Source: Leucaena leucocephala
Lineage: Eukaryota; Streptophyta; Magnoliopsida; Fabales; Fabaceae
Reading direction: 5' to 3'
Assembly: GCA_037074615.1 (NCBI GenBank)
Contig: CM073532.1
Location: 18,430,001 to 18,494,000 of the forward strand
Length of the DNA: 64,000 nucleotides
Position numbers and translations under genes: made by a program. Below the pieces are notes generated by a model. The model worked only from the letters and a program-made list of their open reading frames with translations, ran no database searches and was not told the DNA's origin. Position 1 is the stretch's first letter; each line of letters begins with the position of its first letter. Of the stretch, positions 46,926-57,109 are shown piece by piece.

Positions 46926-49080
46926 TTTGATAAGTTAATTTGATAATAAAAATACCTGGAGAAGTTAGATACTAAAAAAAGAGCAGAGTTTTAAATATGA
47001 ACTGTTTCCTTTTTTTACGAAAGTAAAAATGACATTAATAAGAGAATAAGAAATCTGAATTGTTTACAAACTCGAAGCACTACAATTTAGGTTATTTAAA
47101 TAGTACTGTTATTCTATTTAAAGCATATGTGCTTGTGTATTTAGTCAGAAATTTAGTAATCACGAGTCTCTTCAAGAGTTAAATGAGAGAGTATCATCTC
47201 TTCTTTACCCACAGATACTTTCTTTTAATTAATTATAATAGAATAAAATATTTTAATTACCCTTTAATTTTATCTTAATTACACAGAAATTCTCTCTATT
47301 TTAAAAATTTACATTTTAGTAAAAATCATTAACAAGGCTAAAAATATTTTGAAAAAAATTTAAAAACATAATTTTTAAATAAAATTTATATTAAAATAAA
47401 TTTTATTTACCATTTTACGATTTTCTAATAAATCCCTAAATTATATTATCATTTGTTAAATTACATGAATTTTGTTTGAGATAAAAAGAAAAGAAAAGAA
47501 ACACAGGACTAAGAGGGGAGATCAAAACAATTTTGCTTTTATTTTCCTTTCCTTAATTTTTTTTCTTTTTTTTTTCTAATAGTTATTTTTTAATGTTTTT
47601 AAGCTTATGTGATTCAATTAACATAGACATAAAAAATTTGATATATAGTTATTTGATTTAAATAGTTATTTCCTTCTTTTTATTATTTTTTTTTCAAATT
47701 GAAATTTATAGAATCTTACATACACACTTACGTAATTCAATTATTTTAGATAGTTATTTGATATATATATATATACATTTAAGAAATTAAAATAAAAAAA
47801 TTTCAATATATATATGATGAAAAATTAAAATTATAAAATTTTATAATATAATCAAAATTAATAAATTTTATAACATATTATAAAGTTTGAAAATATAATT
47901 ATTTAGTAGTTTTTTGGATGTATAGATTTTTTTTACAAATATATATGTGTGTGTACTTTTAAATAATTCTTGTGTTAAATATGTGCATTGTAGTAAAGAC
48001 AAGTTTAAAAGTCAAAATTAATGGTTAACTCCTCATGGTTCAGTGGATGTAAATAGAATTTTGAATATACATGGTATGTTTGTATAACATATATTTTAAT
48101 TTTAATAAAAATCTATATAGATTTTTAAAATAGAGAGAATATTTTTGTAATTAAAGCAAAACTAATGGTTATAATATTTTACTCATTATAATATTCTTAC
48201 CATCCTTAATTTAGGAGAAATTACACTTAAAATATAACTGATAAGTAGTTAAGCTATTTTATTGATTATAATATTTGTACTCATTATAATATTTTTAACG
48301 TCATTTATTGACCTTAAAAAGAGGGATTACACTCCATTTCTTAGACTTTATGTGGGATTTAGCATAGTACTCATGAGTCATGCATATAGAAGGAGTATTG
48401 TATGCATATTTTTTAAATAATAAAAAAGAGGGTCAATTGATGGAACAATTCTTTTAACTGTTTTAAATTAATCAGTGATTTTAAACTATGATTTATGCAT
48501 ATATATATACCATGTAAATATATGTGTTCTAAAGTATAATACTATAATGAATGTTACTAGAGATTAATAGTTCTTTGAATATTAATATTTTTAGTTTTTT
48601 TTTTTTGCATTTTCTAAATAAACTTTTCCTAAAGATTTTTTTCCAATTCCAAAACATGTTCAAAATAATTCATCCAAAGAAAATAGATAGAAACGTGTCC
48701 TGTTAAAAGTGTTGTCATTTTCTTAAAAATAGGGTTTGTCATTTCATACAATTATTTGTCAGATTCTTTATGTTTTAAATGTCAAATATAATAGGGGAGT
48801 AAAAAAAGATAGATTATAAGTGATTAATTATTTATGATTATTATGAATTATTGTTATGGTTATAAATTTGTACTGTCATATAATTAATTAATAAAATTAT
48901 TGATTAATTACTATTAAGTCAGATTGATCAGATCCATTTTTAGTTAAAATATGTATTATAAGATTTTAAAAGTATAGTTGATTGATTGATGGTAGATGAT
49001 AGTTTATGATTGATAGATAATTTTTATTGATGATAACTAATTATTATAAAATATAATTAGTTTTTAAATTACAAAATCTC
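46926..49080. other. AT-rich intergenic stretch
   Basis: No gene is supported. It includes a short (AT)n run at about 47760-47775 and, at about 48690-49080, segments recurring in inverted form at about 22045-22205. Confidence 0.45.
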
Positions 49081-49265
49081 TAGTGATCAAAAAGAAAAAG
49101 TTGAGATTGAAGATTACATTCCAGAGACACCTGCGACCAAGGAAACCAAGAAAAAACATAGTAGCCCCAACTTTTCCTCAAAAGGCAAGTTTCTTAAGAA
49201 GAAACTAGAGTTTGAAGTAGATGGAAATTTTCATGAAGACCGTGTCCTTGCAACAAGTTTGAACT
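49081..49265 (+). pseudogene. Open coding-like fragment, function unknown
   Basis: The plus-strand frame stays open for about 60 codons before running into the LTR at 49266. It is rich in Lys and Glu (VEIEDYIPETPATKETKKK, then SSKGKFLKKKLEFEVDG). I do not recognise a domain. It could be an exon remnant or transposon coding sequence. Confidence 0.3.
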
Positions 49266-49658
49266 TGTTAGGAAATGGGCCAGTCCACCTATGGTGGATT
49301 AGGCTCAACTCTATGAGAAGTAAAAATGGAGGGAGCGGTTATATTTTGAAGGGAGGAAAATGAGGGAGTAGGCAGTTACATCCCACTCCTCCCACCACAT
49401 ATACACATGTACAGAAGAAATAGAGGGTGGGTGACCAGATGAATTGCTCGGGTGTGTAGGTTTATTTTGCAGACAAGAAAAAGGGATTGTGCTCTTCTTT
49501 TTCTCCTCCTCTGTTCCCTTTCATTTTTGGTTCAGTGCTCGTCGGTGCTCTTCCAGTGTATTTGCTGTGAAACATACCACAGTCCATATAAGGTGCTCTG
49601 GTTGCGTGTGGGTATCTCAGTGGATAAGAGACCATCTAAGGTACGCCCGAATCTAACA
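49266..49658 (+). mobile_element. Short copia LTR (393 bp), 5' LTR position
   Basis: It starts TGTTAGGAAATGGGCC and ends CCCGAATCTAACA, and is followed after one base by a primer site (TGGTATCATGAGC). TG...CA ends plus the adjacent primer site make it a 5' LTR on the plus strand. No second copy of this LTR was seen in the window. Confidence 0.85.
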
Positions 49659-49659
49659 G

Positions 49660-49672
49660 TGGTATCATGAGC
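49660..49672 (+). promoter_or_regulatory. Primer binding site of Copia-3
   Basis: TGGTATCATGAGC matches initiator tRNA-Met priming sites with a one-base insertion. Confidence 0.8.
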
Positions 49673-50005
49673 AAGTTTTTGTGCTTCCGCATGCTTCTAT
49701 GTATTTTTTCATTTTCTAGTTACGCACTATTCCATATGCTTATTTCTGTTTTAAAGTGTTTATTTTGTGATAATATGTATGGATCATACATTTAAACCAT
49801 AAATAGAAGCATATTCTACGACCACAGATTCTAAGATCTTTCGTTTTCAAAATTGGGTTATTAGAAAACAGCATTTTTAGGCCTTGAAATTAGTGCCATT
49901 GCGTAGAGCACGAAAAAACGAAGAAAACGACACCAAGAACGTCAAAATCGGACGTCGGACCTGACCCGTTTTCTAGTCGGATTTGTGTGACTCGGCTGGA
50001 GGTTA

Positions 50006-50038
50006 GGGATGATCAAATTGCACCATTTTGATCATCCC
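50006..50038 (+). other. Perfect 12-bp stem in the Copia-3 leader
   Basis: GGGATGATCAAA (50006-50017) and TTTGATCATCCC (50027-50038) are perfect inverted repeats around a 9-base loop. The stem lies about 350 bases after the primer site, in inferred leader RNA, where retroelement packaging or dimer signals can occur. Confidence 0.7.
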
Positions 50039-50540
50039 CAAAATGACGTCGTTTTGACTCTGAGACAAAAAAAAGGGAAGCAGACTGTTTCTGCGGACTG
50101 GGCTGCGTCCAACCCAGTTCAACAAAAAAAAAACAATTAGGGCTACAGTGTCCAGGCCCATACCAAAAAAAAAAAGCTGGCTGCAGGGGATTTGTCAAAA
50201 AAAAGAGAGAGAGGAAAATCTAGTGATTGACACATGGCAGTGGCCATGTGGCAGCACCAGACTGGCGCGTGTATACCGAGAGTGGGCTTTGTTTAGTTTT
50301 TTTTATTTTTTCTGAATTGTTTCTTCTTGGAGCGCGTGAGGGAGCGTGGAAACTCCGATTGGGGTAAGGTTTGTTCCTAAAAATCCCTAAAATCAATATC
50401 TTTATTTTGATATATAATTTGCCTAATTTTGAGGGCAATTTTGGACCTATTTATGAATATTCAATGTATTTTCTGGTTTTTTTGTGTTTAAGAATTCCAG
50501 AAAATTCTAGTAATTAATATTTTTTATTATTTAGGTGAAG

Positions 50541-51203
50541 ATGACTTCATCTAGCACTGAATCTCTGGGATATAGCTTAGATGATGGCATCTCATTCCTG
50601 GATGATGTCAAAAACCCAGAGGAGAACCTTTAAGAGGATCCCCAAGGGGAACCTGAAGAGGATCCAGAACAAGAACTTGATGAACTTTCTAAAGAAGACC
50701 CAGAGGAGTTGATGAAGGAAGTTCCACAAGAAGAACCAGAAGTAACGTATGATTTCAAACCGAAGTCGAAAACTTTATTCCCCATCAAACCCCTTCCTTT
50801 GCAGCCTTTCATGGATTCTTCAAACTCCAAGTCGGTGCCTACTCTTCACGATGAATCTCTAGTTGAGGATGGAAAGGAAGTGAACCAACCTCTTACCCCT
50901 ACTTTGGCCATGAACATAGCTAAAAGAGATGCAGCCAAACTAACAAATATAAAATGCATTAATGGTGTGATTGGCAACTACATTGAATTAATGATAGATA
51001 AGAAGAATACTGCATTCTACCTGAAAGTCATAATGGAATACATAAGAGCAATTAGGGTTAGAGGAAAGCCCAGACAAGGATGCTTAAGCAAAAAGTATTG
51101 GCGTAGAACAATAGAATTTGTATCTAACATTCACAAGCCACATCGTAAGCTTCAGAAACTAAGAAAAACGATGTTAGATTACTGTAAAGATCATATCAAA
51201 TGA
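50541..51203 (+). pseudogene. Unidentified ORF after a copia LTR, one internal stop
   Basis: From ATG 50541 the frame runs 220 codons to TGA at 51201-51203, interrupted only by TAA at 50631-50633 (codon 31). From ATG 50709 it is fully open (164 codons). Residues about 25-70 are strongly acidic and Pro-rich (EDPQGEPEEDPEQELDEL). The C-terminal 100 residues are basic and probably helical (GVIGNYIELMIDKKNTAFYL, KYWRRTIEFV, HKPHRKLQKLRK, CKDHIK). There is no zinc knuckle or known retroelement motif. Its place between primer site and a polypurine-like run suggests a gag-like or accessory product; function is unknown. Confidence 0.55.
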
Positions 51204-51365
51204 TGTATATTTGTATTTGATTTCTACTTCTTCGCTCTGTTAATTATGGACATGTTTTAATTATTCTTTCTTTGTAAAGATTTGCCATTTATTACATGCC
51301 ATATATGCAAGAGAAACATGTTTCATTTCATTTCTTTATCTTATTTATGATTCATGTATACTTTT

Positions 51366-51380
51366 AATAAGTGGGAGCAA
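51366..51380 (+). promoter_or_regulatory. Polypurine-like run AATAAGTGGGAGCAA
   Basis: The run resembles copia polypurine tracts (compare AAAGTGGGAGA of Copia-2). It would be followed by the 3' LTR in a short non-autonomous element, but LTR L sits here instead. Confidence 0.4.
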
Positions 51381-52338
51381 TGATATAAGGTACGAATACG
51401 GACCGGCTATAAACAAGTTAGGCAACTAGACGAACGATCGAAGGTAGGATCTTAAGAGAACCTATCTCTTACAACCCTAGCCATGGATACACCACAAGGA
51501 TGATCAGCCCTTGATACAGTCGAGTATTCTCACGAGAATATGAGGCGGCAAGCAAAGCTCACTCAAGAGAAATAAAATTCTCTAAAATTCATTCATTCAA
51601 ATCTGTTCCAATTACAAAAAAATGTAGCCTTATATAGGCAGCAAAAGAACAATCTAGAATAAAAAAAAGTCTACGTCATAAATGCCATAAATATGCCTTA
51701 ATGATGATTGACTACCTTGGTTGGCACCAATTAAGGCTAAAGGAAATAGGAAAATTACCTTTTCTTGGAGAAAAAGGCTGCTACCTAAAAATAGGAAACT
51801 AACCTAAAATATTCTTATGCAATCTTTGACCAAAAAGCCTTATTTAATGCCAATAGAAATGAAAACTTAAAAAAATGAAATTAACCCATAACTAATACAT
51901 AAAGACGCCTTCTTGATGCTTCTTGAATATTCTTGGACGTTACTTATGCTCCTCCTCCAAGGCACATACTTGTCACATGGTATTTTGAGTGAATTCTTCA
52001 ATCTGGACTGCACATGGGCCTTGTGCATCATCTTGTTTTGGCTTCTAGCAATGTAATCACCATGTTTTGACCCTTGATGGGCTTATTGAGGGATGCTTCT
52101 TCCAAATAAATAGGTTCTAACTCTTTAAGATCTTTTATCAAATAATTCAACGCCTCTTTCATAGATTTGGTCCTTGCTCTCGTCATTGGACCTGCAATGC
52201 CTTGTAATAGGTCTTTTAGAGTATTGGACTTCCATCTTTTAGCTTGGGCTCCACGCTCCGTGTTTTGGTCCTCCTTTGATGCTTGATCATGCCATGCTCC
52301 TCTATCAGGGAGCCTTTTAGATAGTGAGTATTCTAACA
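51381..52338 (-). mobile_element. Candidate solo LTR L, about 0.96 kb
   Basis: It has TG...CA ends (TGATATAAGG...TTCTAACA) flanked by GCAA on both sides (51377-51380 and 52339-52342). On the minus strand a TATA box (CTATATAAGG, about 51632-51641) precedes TTTCTCTTGAGTGAGC-type leader sequence, so minus is the likely orientation. The short duplication and adjacent poly-A make the right boundary uncertain by a base or two. Confidence 0.5.
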
Positions 52339-52342
52339 GCAA
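52028..52342 (-). pseudogene. Ty3/gypsy pol C-terminal tail-like frame
   Basis: The 104-codon minus-strand frame contains GPMTRARTKSMKEALNYLI, a motif characteristic of the C-terminal tail of pol in many plant Ty3/gypsy elements. Thereafter it is acidic (KDLKELEPIYLEE) and ends TGA at 52028. If LTR L is bounded as described, this coding tail lies almost wholly inside the LTR; alternatively the true LTR starts at the TGA (52030) and only pol tail plus LTR survive. No upstream integrase is present. Confidence 0.6.
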
Positions 52343-52387
52343 AAAAAAAATTGATGAGAATAGTACTTATATTAATTTTGATATGAA

Positions 52388-52433
52388 GTGATGGCGTTGC
52401 TAGTGCTTATGTGATGGCGTTGCTAGTGCTTAT
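52388..52433. repeat. 23-bp tandem duplication
   Basis: The unit GTGATGGCGTTGCTAGTGCT plus TAT occurs twice without change, in the about 200-bp stretch between LTRs L and K that has no gene. Confidence 0.85.
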
Positions 52434-54574
52434 GTGATGGGAGGTACAAACGTATTCTTTTGATCATGGGTCAAGTGATGTTATTATTTTCTGGTCAAAA
52501 TAATAAAAAATGTACATGACATTGTATACTTTACATGTTCTATATGTAACATCCCGATTTTTGGGTCTAGGAGAACTGGGAGGTAGTCTGATATGGGCAG
52601 GCTACTAAACTCGTAGTCCCAGTGTAACATCCCAATTTTTGGTCTAGGAGAACTGGGAAGTAGTCTGATATGGGTAGGCTGCTAAACCCGTAGACCTAGG
52701 GTAGTAATCTGATATGGGCGGATCACTTACCTGTATTTTTTAGGAATTTGAGGGATAAGCTAAGTCCTTCAGGATTTAAAGATGAGTTAAGTCTTTAACC
52801 TACAGAATCGGGACAGTTCACCTAGGTTCAAAATGAGGAATGAGAGGAATATCCCTTTGAGCAGAAGTCCCCGAAACATACAGAGGGTTTTTAGGGACTA
52901 AACTGCAAATAAGTCCAGGGACTGATATAGTGAAAGTCTCTAGAGATATGATGGCCATTTATGCAAAGAAAGGGATTAAATTGCAAAAGAAAGAAAATGA
53001 AGGGGCTTAAGTGCAATTATGGAAAGTATAAAGCCAAAAAGGAAAAGTAGAGAAAAAGGTGGGGTCCTTAAGTGTAATTTTAGCCAAATAAAAAGGGACT
53101 TAATTGAAAAGAAGAAAAGTTCCTTGGGGCTAAAGTGTAATTAAAGAAAATCATGCCGGAAGTGGTTTGGACTGTCCGGAAGCATTTCAGTCCTAGATTT
53201 CACCGGTAGCGAGAGCAAGTGACGCTCGGTAATCTGGCTTGATACAGGAATTTTTTAAGACTCCAGATAGCCAGAAATTGACTGATCATCCAAAAGTTAT
53301 AAAAATTCATACCGGATATCCTAGATTTCAGATCTAGGTGAGAAAATACAGGATGATGCGTCCTTATGGGGCGGATGTCAGAAAACTGACAGAATACCGA
53401 TAGGAGGCCTGTAGAAAAAGTTATTCACAAATCAGAAAATCTAGACGAGAGTGTGAGGCCTCCGGGTATCCGATAGGGAAATTTATCGGTATTTGAAAAG
53501 AGACTGAATGAGTTCGGATGACCTCAGTCAGATGACTGTTATAACTCACAGGGATGCCTGAACACCGCAGGCCAGTGTATCGGACAGAAGGAGCCGGTGC
53601 CCGGATATGGGTATAAACGGTGAATAATAGATAAAATATTCAATAAACATTAACAGAGGAAGATTACTCGAAATGCGTGCTATAAAGGTAATGGACCCTG
53701 AGAGGCCCAATAATGGCGCCAACAAAGGCCCAGTAAGACACTTGGACTGATAGGTGGGCCAGTGTCCGGCAGAACCCCGGAAAAGTGCGAAATTACGAAA
53801 ATGCCCTTGTGTTGTACTAAAGGGTAACAGATGAATGAAGGGCATTTTGGTCATTCTGGACAGGCCCAAAAGCCAAGGTACATACAGATAAAGTTACTTA
53901 GAGTCAGTATATACCCTGACAGAGTACAGAAGGGTGTAAAATGACGATTTTACCCTTAGGGTTAAAATAGTGCAAGAAAGGGCACTCAGGGGTATTTTGG
54001 TAATTTGCTAAGGGATGTTTCTTGGGAATCATGCCATCAGAGTACTTGGGCTGGATCAGAGACCCAAGATGATGTTCCTAGAGCCCGAAAACGTAGCCCA
54101 TGAAGTTTGTGAGAAAAAGTGGCATTAAAATACTATTTTAATGTTGTTTCAATAAAGTAAAGTTACTCGGTTGGTACGATAACCGAGGAGGTGATCAGAT
54201 AAAGTTCGAGACTTATCTGGATAGCATTGGAAGGCGTGAAAGGTCCTTTCCAGATGCCACATGGTGTCATCCTAGAGGCAGAAGAAAAGTTAAGGACACG
54301 TGGCACAATCTTAGCCGGTGAGTCCAGTTTGTGGGAAATCGGACCGGACCGGTACTGGATTGGACTGGAACTGCTGAGTCAGCTGATGAGGTGTCCAAGA
54401 AGGCTTCAATTTCTCCATGTGAGAAATGTGCATGATGAGGTGTCCCATGAGGTGGCATGGAGATGATATCATGCATGATGCAGTAAAAGGAATAAAGAAA
54501 AATAGGAAATTCCGGAAAAACCAGGACCACAGGATCAGATGGCTTCAAAATTATAAGAATGCCATTGACCAAAA

Positions 54575-54583
54575 CTATAAATA
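54575..54583 (+). promoter_or_regulatory. LTR K first TATA box
   Basis: CTATAAATA is followed by a CCCCCCTCCCC run, as in H. Confidence 0.6.
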
Positions 54584-55542
54584 CCCCCCTCCCCATTCAT
54601 TTGCATCACGGTTTTGGGCCTTTTAGAGAGAGGAGGAGGTGCTAGAGAGAGAAAGTGAGAGGAAGAAAGAAAGCAAGGAAGTTCTGGCAGAGCTGGAAGC
54701 AGAATAGAGATAGTAGAGTTCTGCTGAGCCTTTGAGGTAGTAACTAATCCTAGCTTTTATGTAATGGCTTTGTGGTTTGTTGTGCTATTGTTTGGTTGGA
54801 TTGTTGTCTTATATGTTATGCTTGAAGCTCTATTACAATGCTATGATCATATGGTATTGAATATGGAAGCACGCAGCATACTTATCTGTACACAATCACA
54901 AGCAAGCACCATCACTCTGCATTACATATATTGTTATGATTATTACTACTGAGATTCCCCGAATCTCATTCCCATATATAACATTACAGGGGAGGTTTTG
55001 TCAAAATAAAATCTGGAAATTTTAAGAGACGCCATTAGGCTGCCAAAATTCTGGCAACGAAGAAGGAACAAAGAGAGGAACTGATACGTACTGTGTTGCT
55101 GTGTAAGGAGGCTGGAAGTGAGTGGACCTGGGAAATATTTATTGATACCCTGGGAAATATTTATTGATATTTTCCAAAATATGACCAAATCGGTTCCGGT
55201 TTGGACCGGAATGTTTCTGAAAGCTTTTGGAAGGCTCCCAAGGCTCCTAATTTTGCCATGTGTGCTGCCAAAGGTGGTTCCCACATGCTTTTAATGTTAC
55301 TTGGTGATTAAGCCAAGAAAAGAAAAAAAATAATAAAAAAAATAAACATAAAGTAAAAGTAATCATTATAACTTTTGAGTCAGCATGCTGAGTCAGCAGG
55401 TACTTATGAAGGGCTATGAGTCATCATGAGGACATCACCATGATGATGCAATAAAATGGATTAAAAAAATAGAAAATTCCAAGAAAAATCGTGACCGCAG
55501 GATTAATGTTCTGAAGAATTACCAAAATGTCATTCGTGAAAC

Positions 55543-55551
55543 CTATAAATA
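55543..55551 (+). promoter_or_regulatory. LTR K second TATA box
   Basis: CTATAAATA is followed by TCCCACCCC, in the second, diverged copy of the promoter block. Confidence 0.6.
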
Positions 55552-56743
55552 TCCCACCCCTTGCCATTCCATTCACACCCAGAGAACCAATTTAGAGAGA
55601 GAAGTGAGTTTTAGAGAGAGAAAGTGAGAGGAAGGAAGAAAAGAAAGAAAGAAGGAAGTCCTGGCGGAGCCAGAAGCAGTGTAGAGATATTAGAGTTCTG
55701 CTAAGCTAGTGAGGTAGTAAACTTACATAAACTTGTATGTGTTGATTGTATGGTTGATTGTGTTATGGTTTGATTGATTGATGTTAATATGTAATTGTTG
55801 AAGCTCTGTGCTATGATTACTCTGGCCAATTGTATTTCATATATTACATGGAAGTATGCACATTACATTAAGTTGACACAATCACAAGCAAGCACTAATA
55901 CCAATCATTAATGCATATATTGTTTAGTACTGTTTGCTACTGAGATTCCCCCGAATCTCATCCCCTATGTATAACCCATTTCAGAGAGGTTACGTTGAAG
56001 TGAATTTTGAGAATGCTAAAGATGCCATTATGCTGTCAAAATTATGGTAGAATTCCATAATGATGATAAAATATGATGAGTATTGTGTACGTAGGTACTG
56101 TCTAAGGAGTCTAGAAGTGAGTGGACCTAGTCAGTTCATTCAGTCTTTCCTGAGTACTTATGTAGAATGGTAGTTCTCATGGGAATTACCGAATCAGTAC
56201 AGTTCAGTTGTTTTTAAAGATGAAGTATAGTAGTTATACTGCCGGAGTTTTGGCAGGAAAGATGTAATAGAGATATGAGGATTTTGTTCATGCCCTATTG
56301 TATAACAATTTATTATTTAATAATAAATATTATTTGGCATGTTCATATTGTGTATAAGTAGTTAGAATAATGGGTTATCATAAGATAAGTAATAATAAGA
56401 GTAATTGAAAAGTTAAGAAATTAAGAGAGAAATTCGCAGGTCCAAAGGCAGTAGTGTTTCGACCTCAGTTTGACCTAATAAACAAAAGAGTTTGGCCACA
56501 AAATTTTGTGAGCCAGTAGCACACATCTGGGGCTTTACGTGGATAGGTAATAAGCCTCATTTGGATGTATAGAATGAGATAAATCAGTTCTCAAAGTAAA
56601 GGTTTAGAATAAGGAAATTAAGAGTAAAATTTTAATTTTTGGGCTTAAGTTAAGATATAATCGAGCTAATATCGCTTCCGCAAGTGTACATTGAGGGGTC
56701 TAAGGGAGGATGTTTCACTATATATATGTAAATTCACTTAAAT

Positions 56744-56789
56744 GTTCTGTGGTTCAATAAATTAATATGGGAAAGCTTCATCACAGAAC
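56744..56789 (+). other. Stem just upstream of Copia-3 gag
   Basis: GTTCTGTG (56744-56751) and CACAGAAC (56782-56789) are perfect inverted repeats ending 12 bases before the gag ATG. Functional meaning is unknown. Confidence 0.4.
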
Positions 56790-56801
56790 AGATATTGAAC
56801 A

Positions 56802-57109
56802 ATGGCGTCAAAGAACATTATTGTTGGATTAAACAAGGGGGAAAAACTCAATGGGGACAACTGGGATATTTGGCACTGAAAGGTCCAATATATTCTAGAA
56901 GAACAGGATGCAATTGGGCCATTAACAATGGCAATGGTAGAGCCTGAGGCTAGAAATACAGCTCAGCATAGGAGAGACCATTATAGTATAGCAAGAATCA
57001 CGCTGCTGAGTGCAATGGCTGATGATTTAATGTGTGTTTCGTTGGCAATAATGCAAGGATTGAGGTTCGAGGCATTGTCACCTACAAACTTGTTTTGAGT
57101 GGTGGAAAG
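56802..57109 (+). pseudogene. Copia-3 gag, N-terminal fragment
   Basis: From ATG 56802 the frame reads MASKNIIVGLNKGEKLNGDN, then WDIWH, the gag N-terminus of a plant copia group. A TGA at 56877-56879 stands where an Arg codon (CGA) is expected. It continues with YILEEQDAIGPLTMAM and NTAQHRRDHYSIARITLLSA. After about 100 codons the sequence reaches solo LTR J. Because J has a clean duplication and the far side starts in the protease tail, most of gag and the protease core were already deleted before J inserted. Confidence 0.85.

Larger units (their letters stand above)
52545..56717 (+). mobile_element. Composite solo Gypsy-1 LTR (copy K)
   Basis: It is 4173 bp, from TGTAACATCCCGATTTTT to GGATGTTTCA, with perfect CTATA duplications (52540-52544 and 56718-56722). 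It is about 1 kb longer than H for two reasons. The first 78 bp are followed by a second LTR start at 52623. The middle region is present twice: about 54380-55120 and about 55380-56110 resemble the same part of H but differ from each other. Two TATA boxes result. Confidence 0.9.

Noticed and set aside
49444..49670. Two overlapping ORFs at the end of the 49266 LTR
   Set aside because: They overlap the LTR end and primer site and are in competing frames. They are best explained as non-coding LTR/leader sequence.
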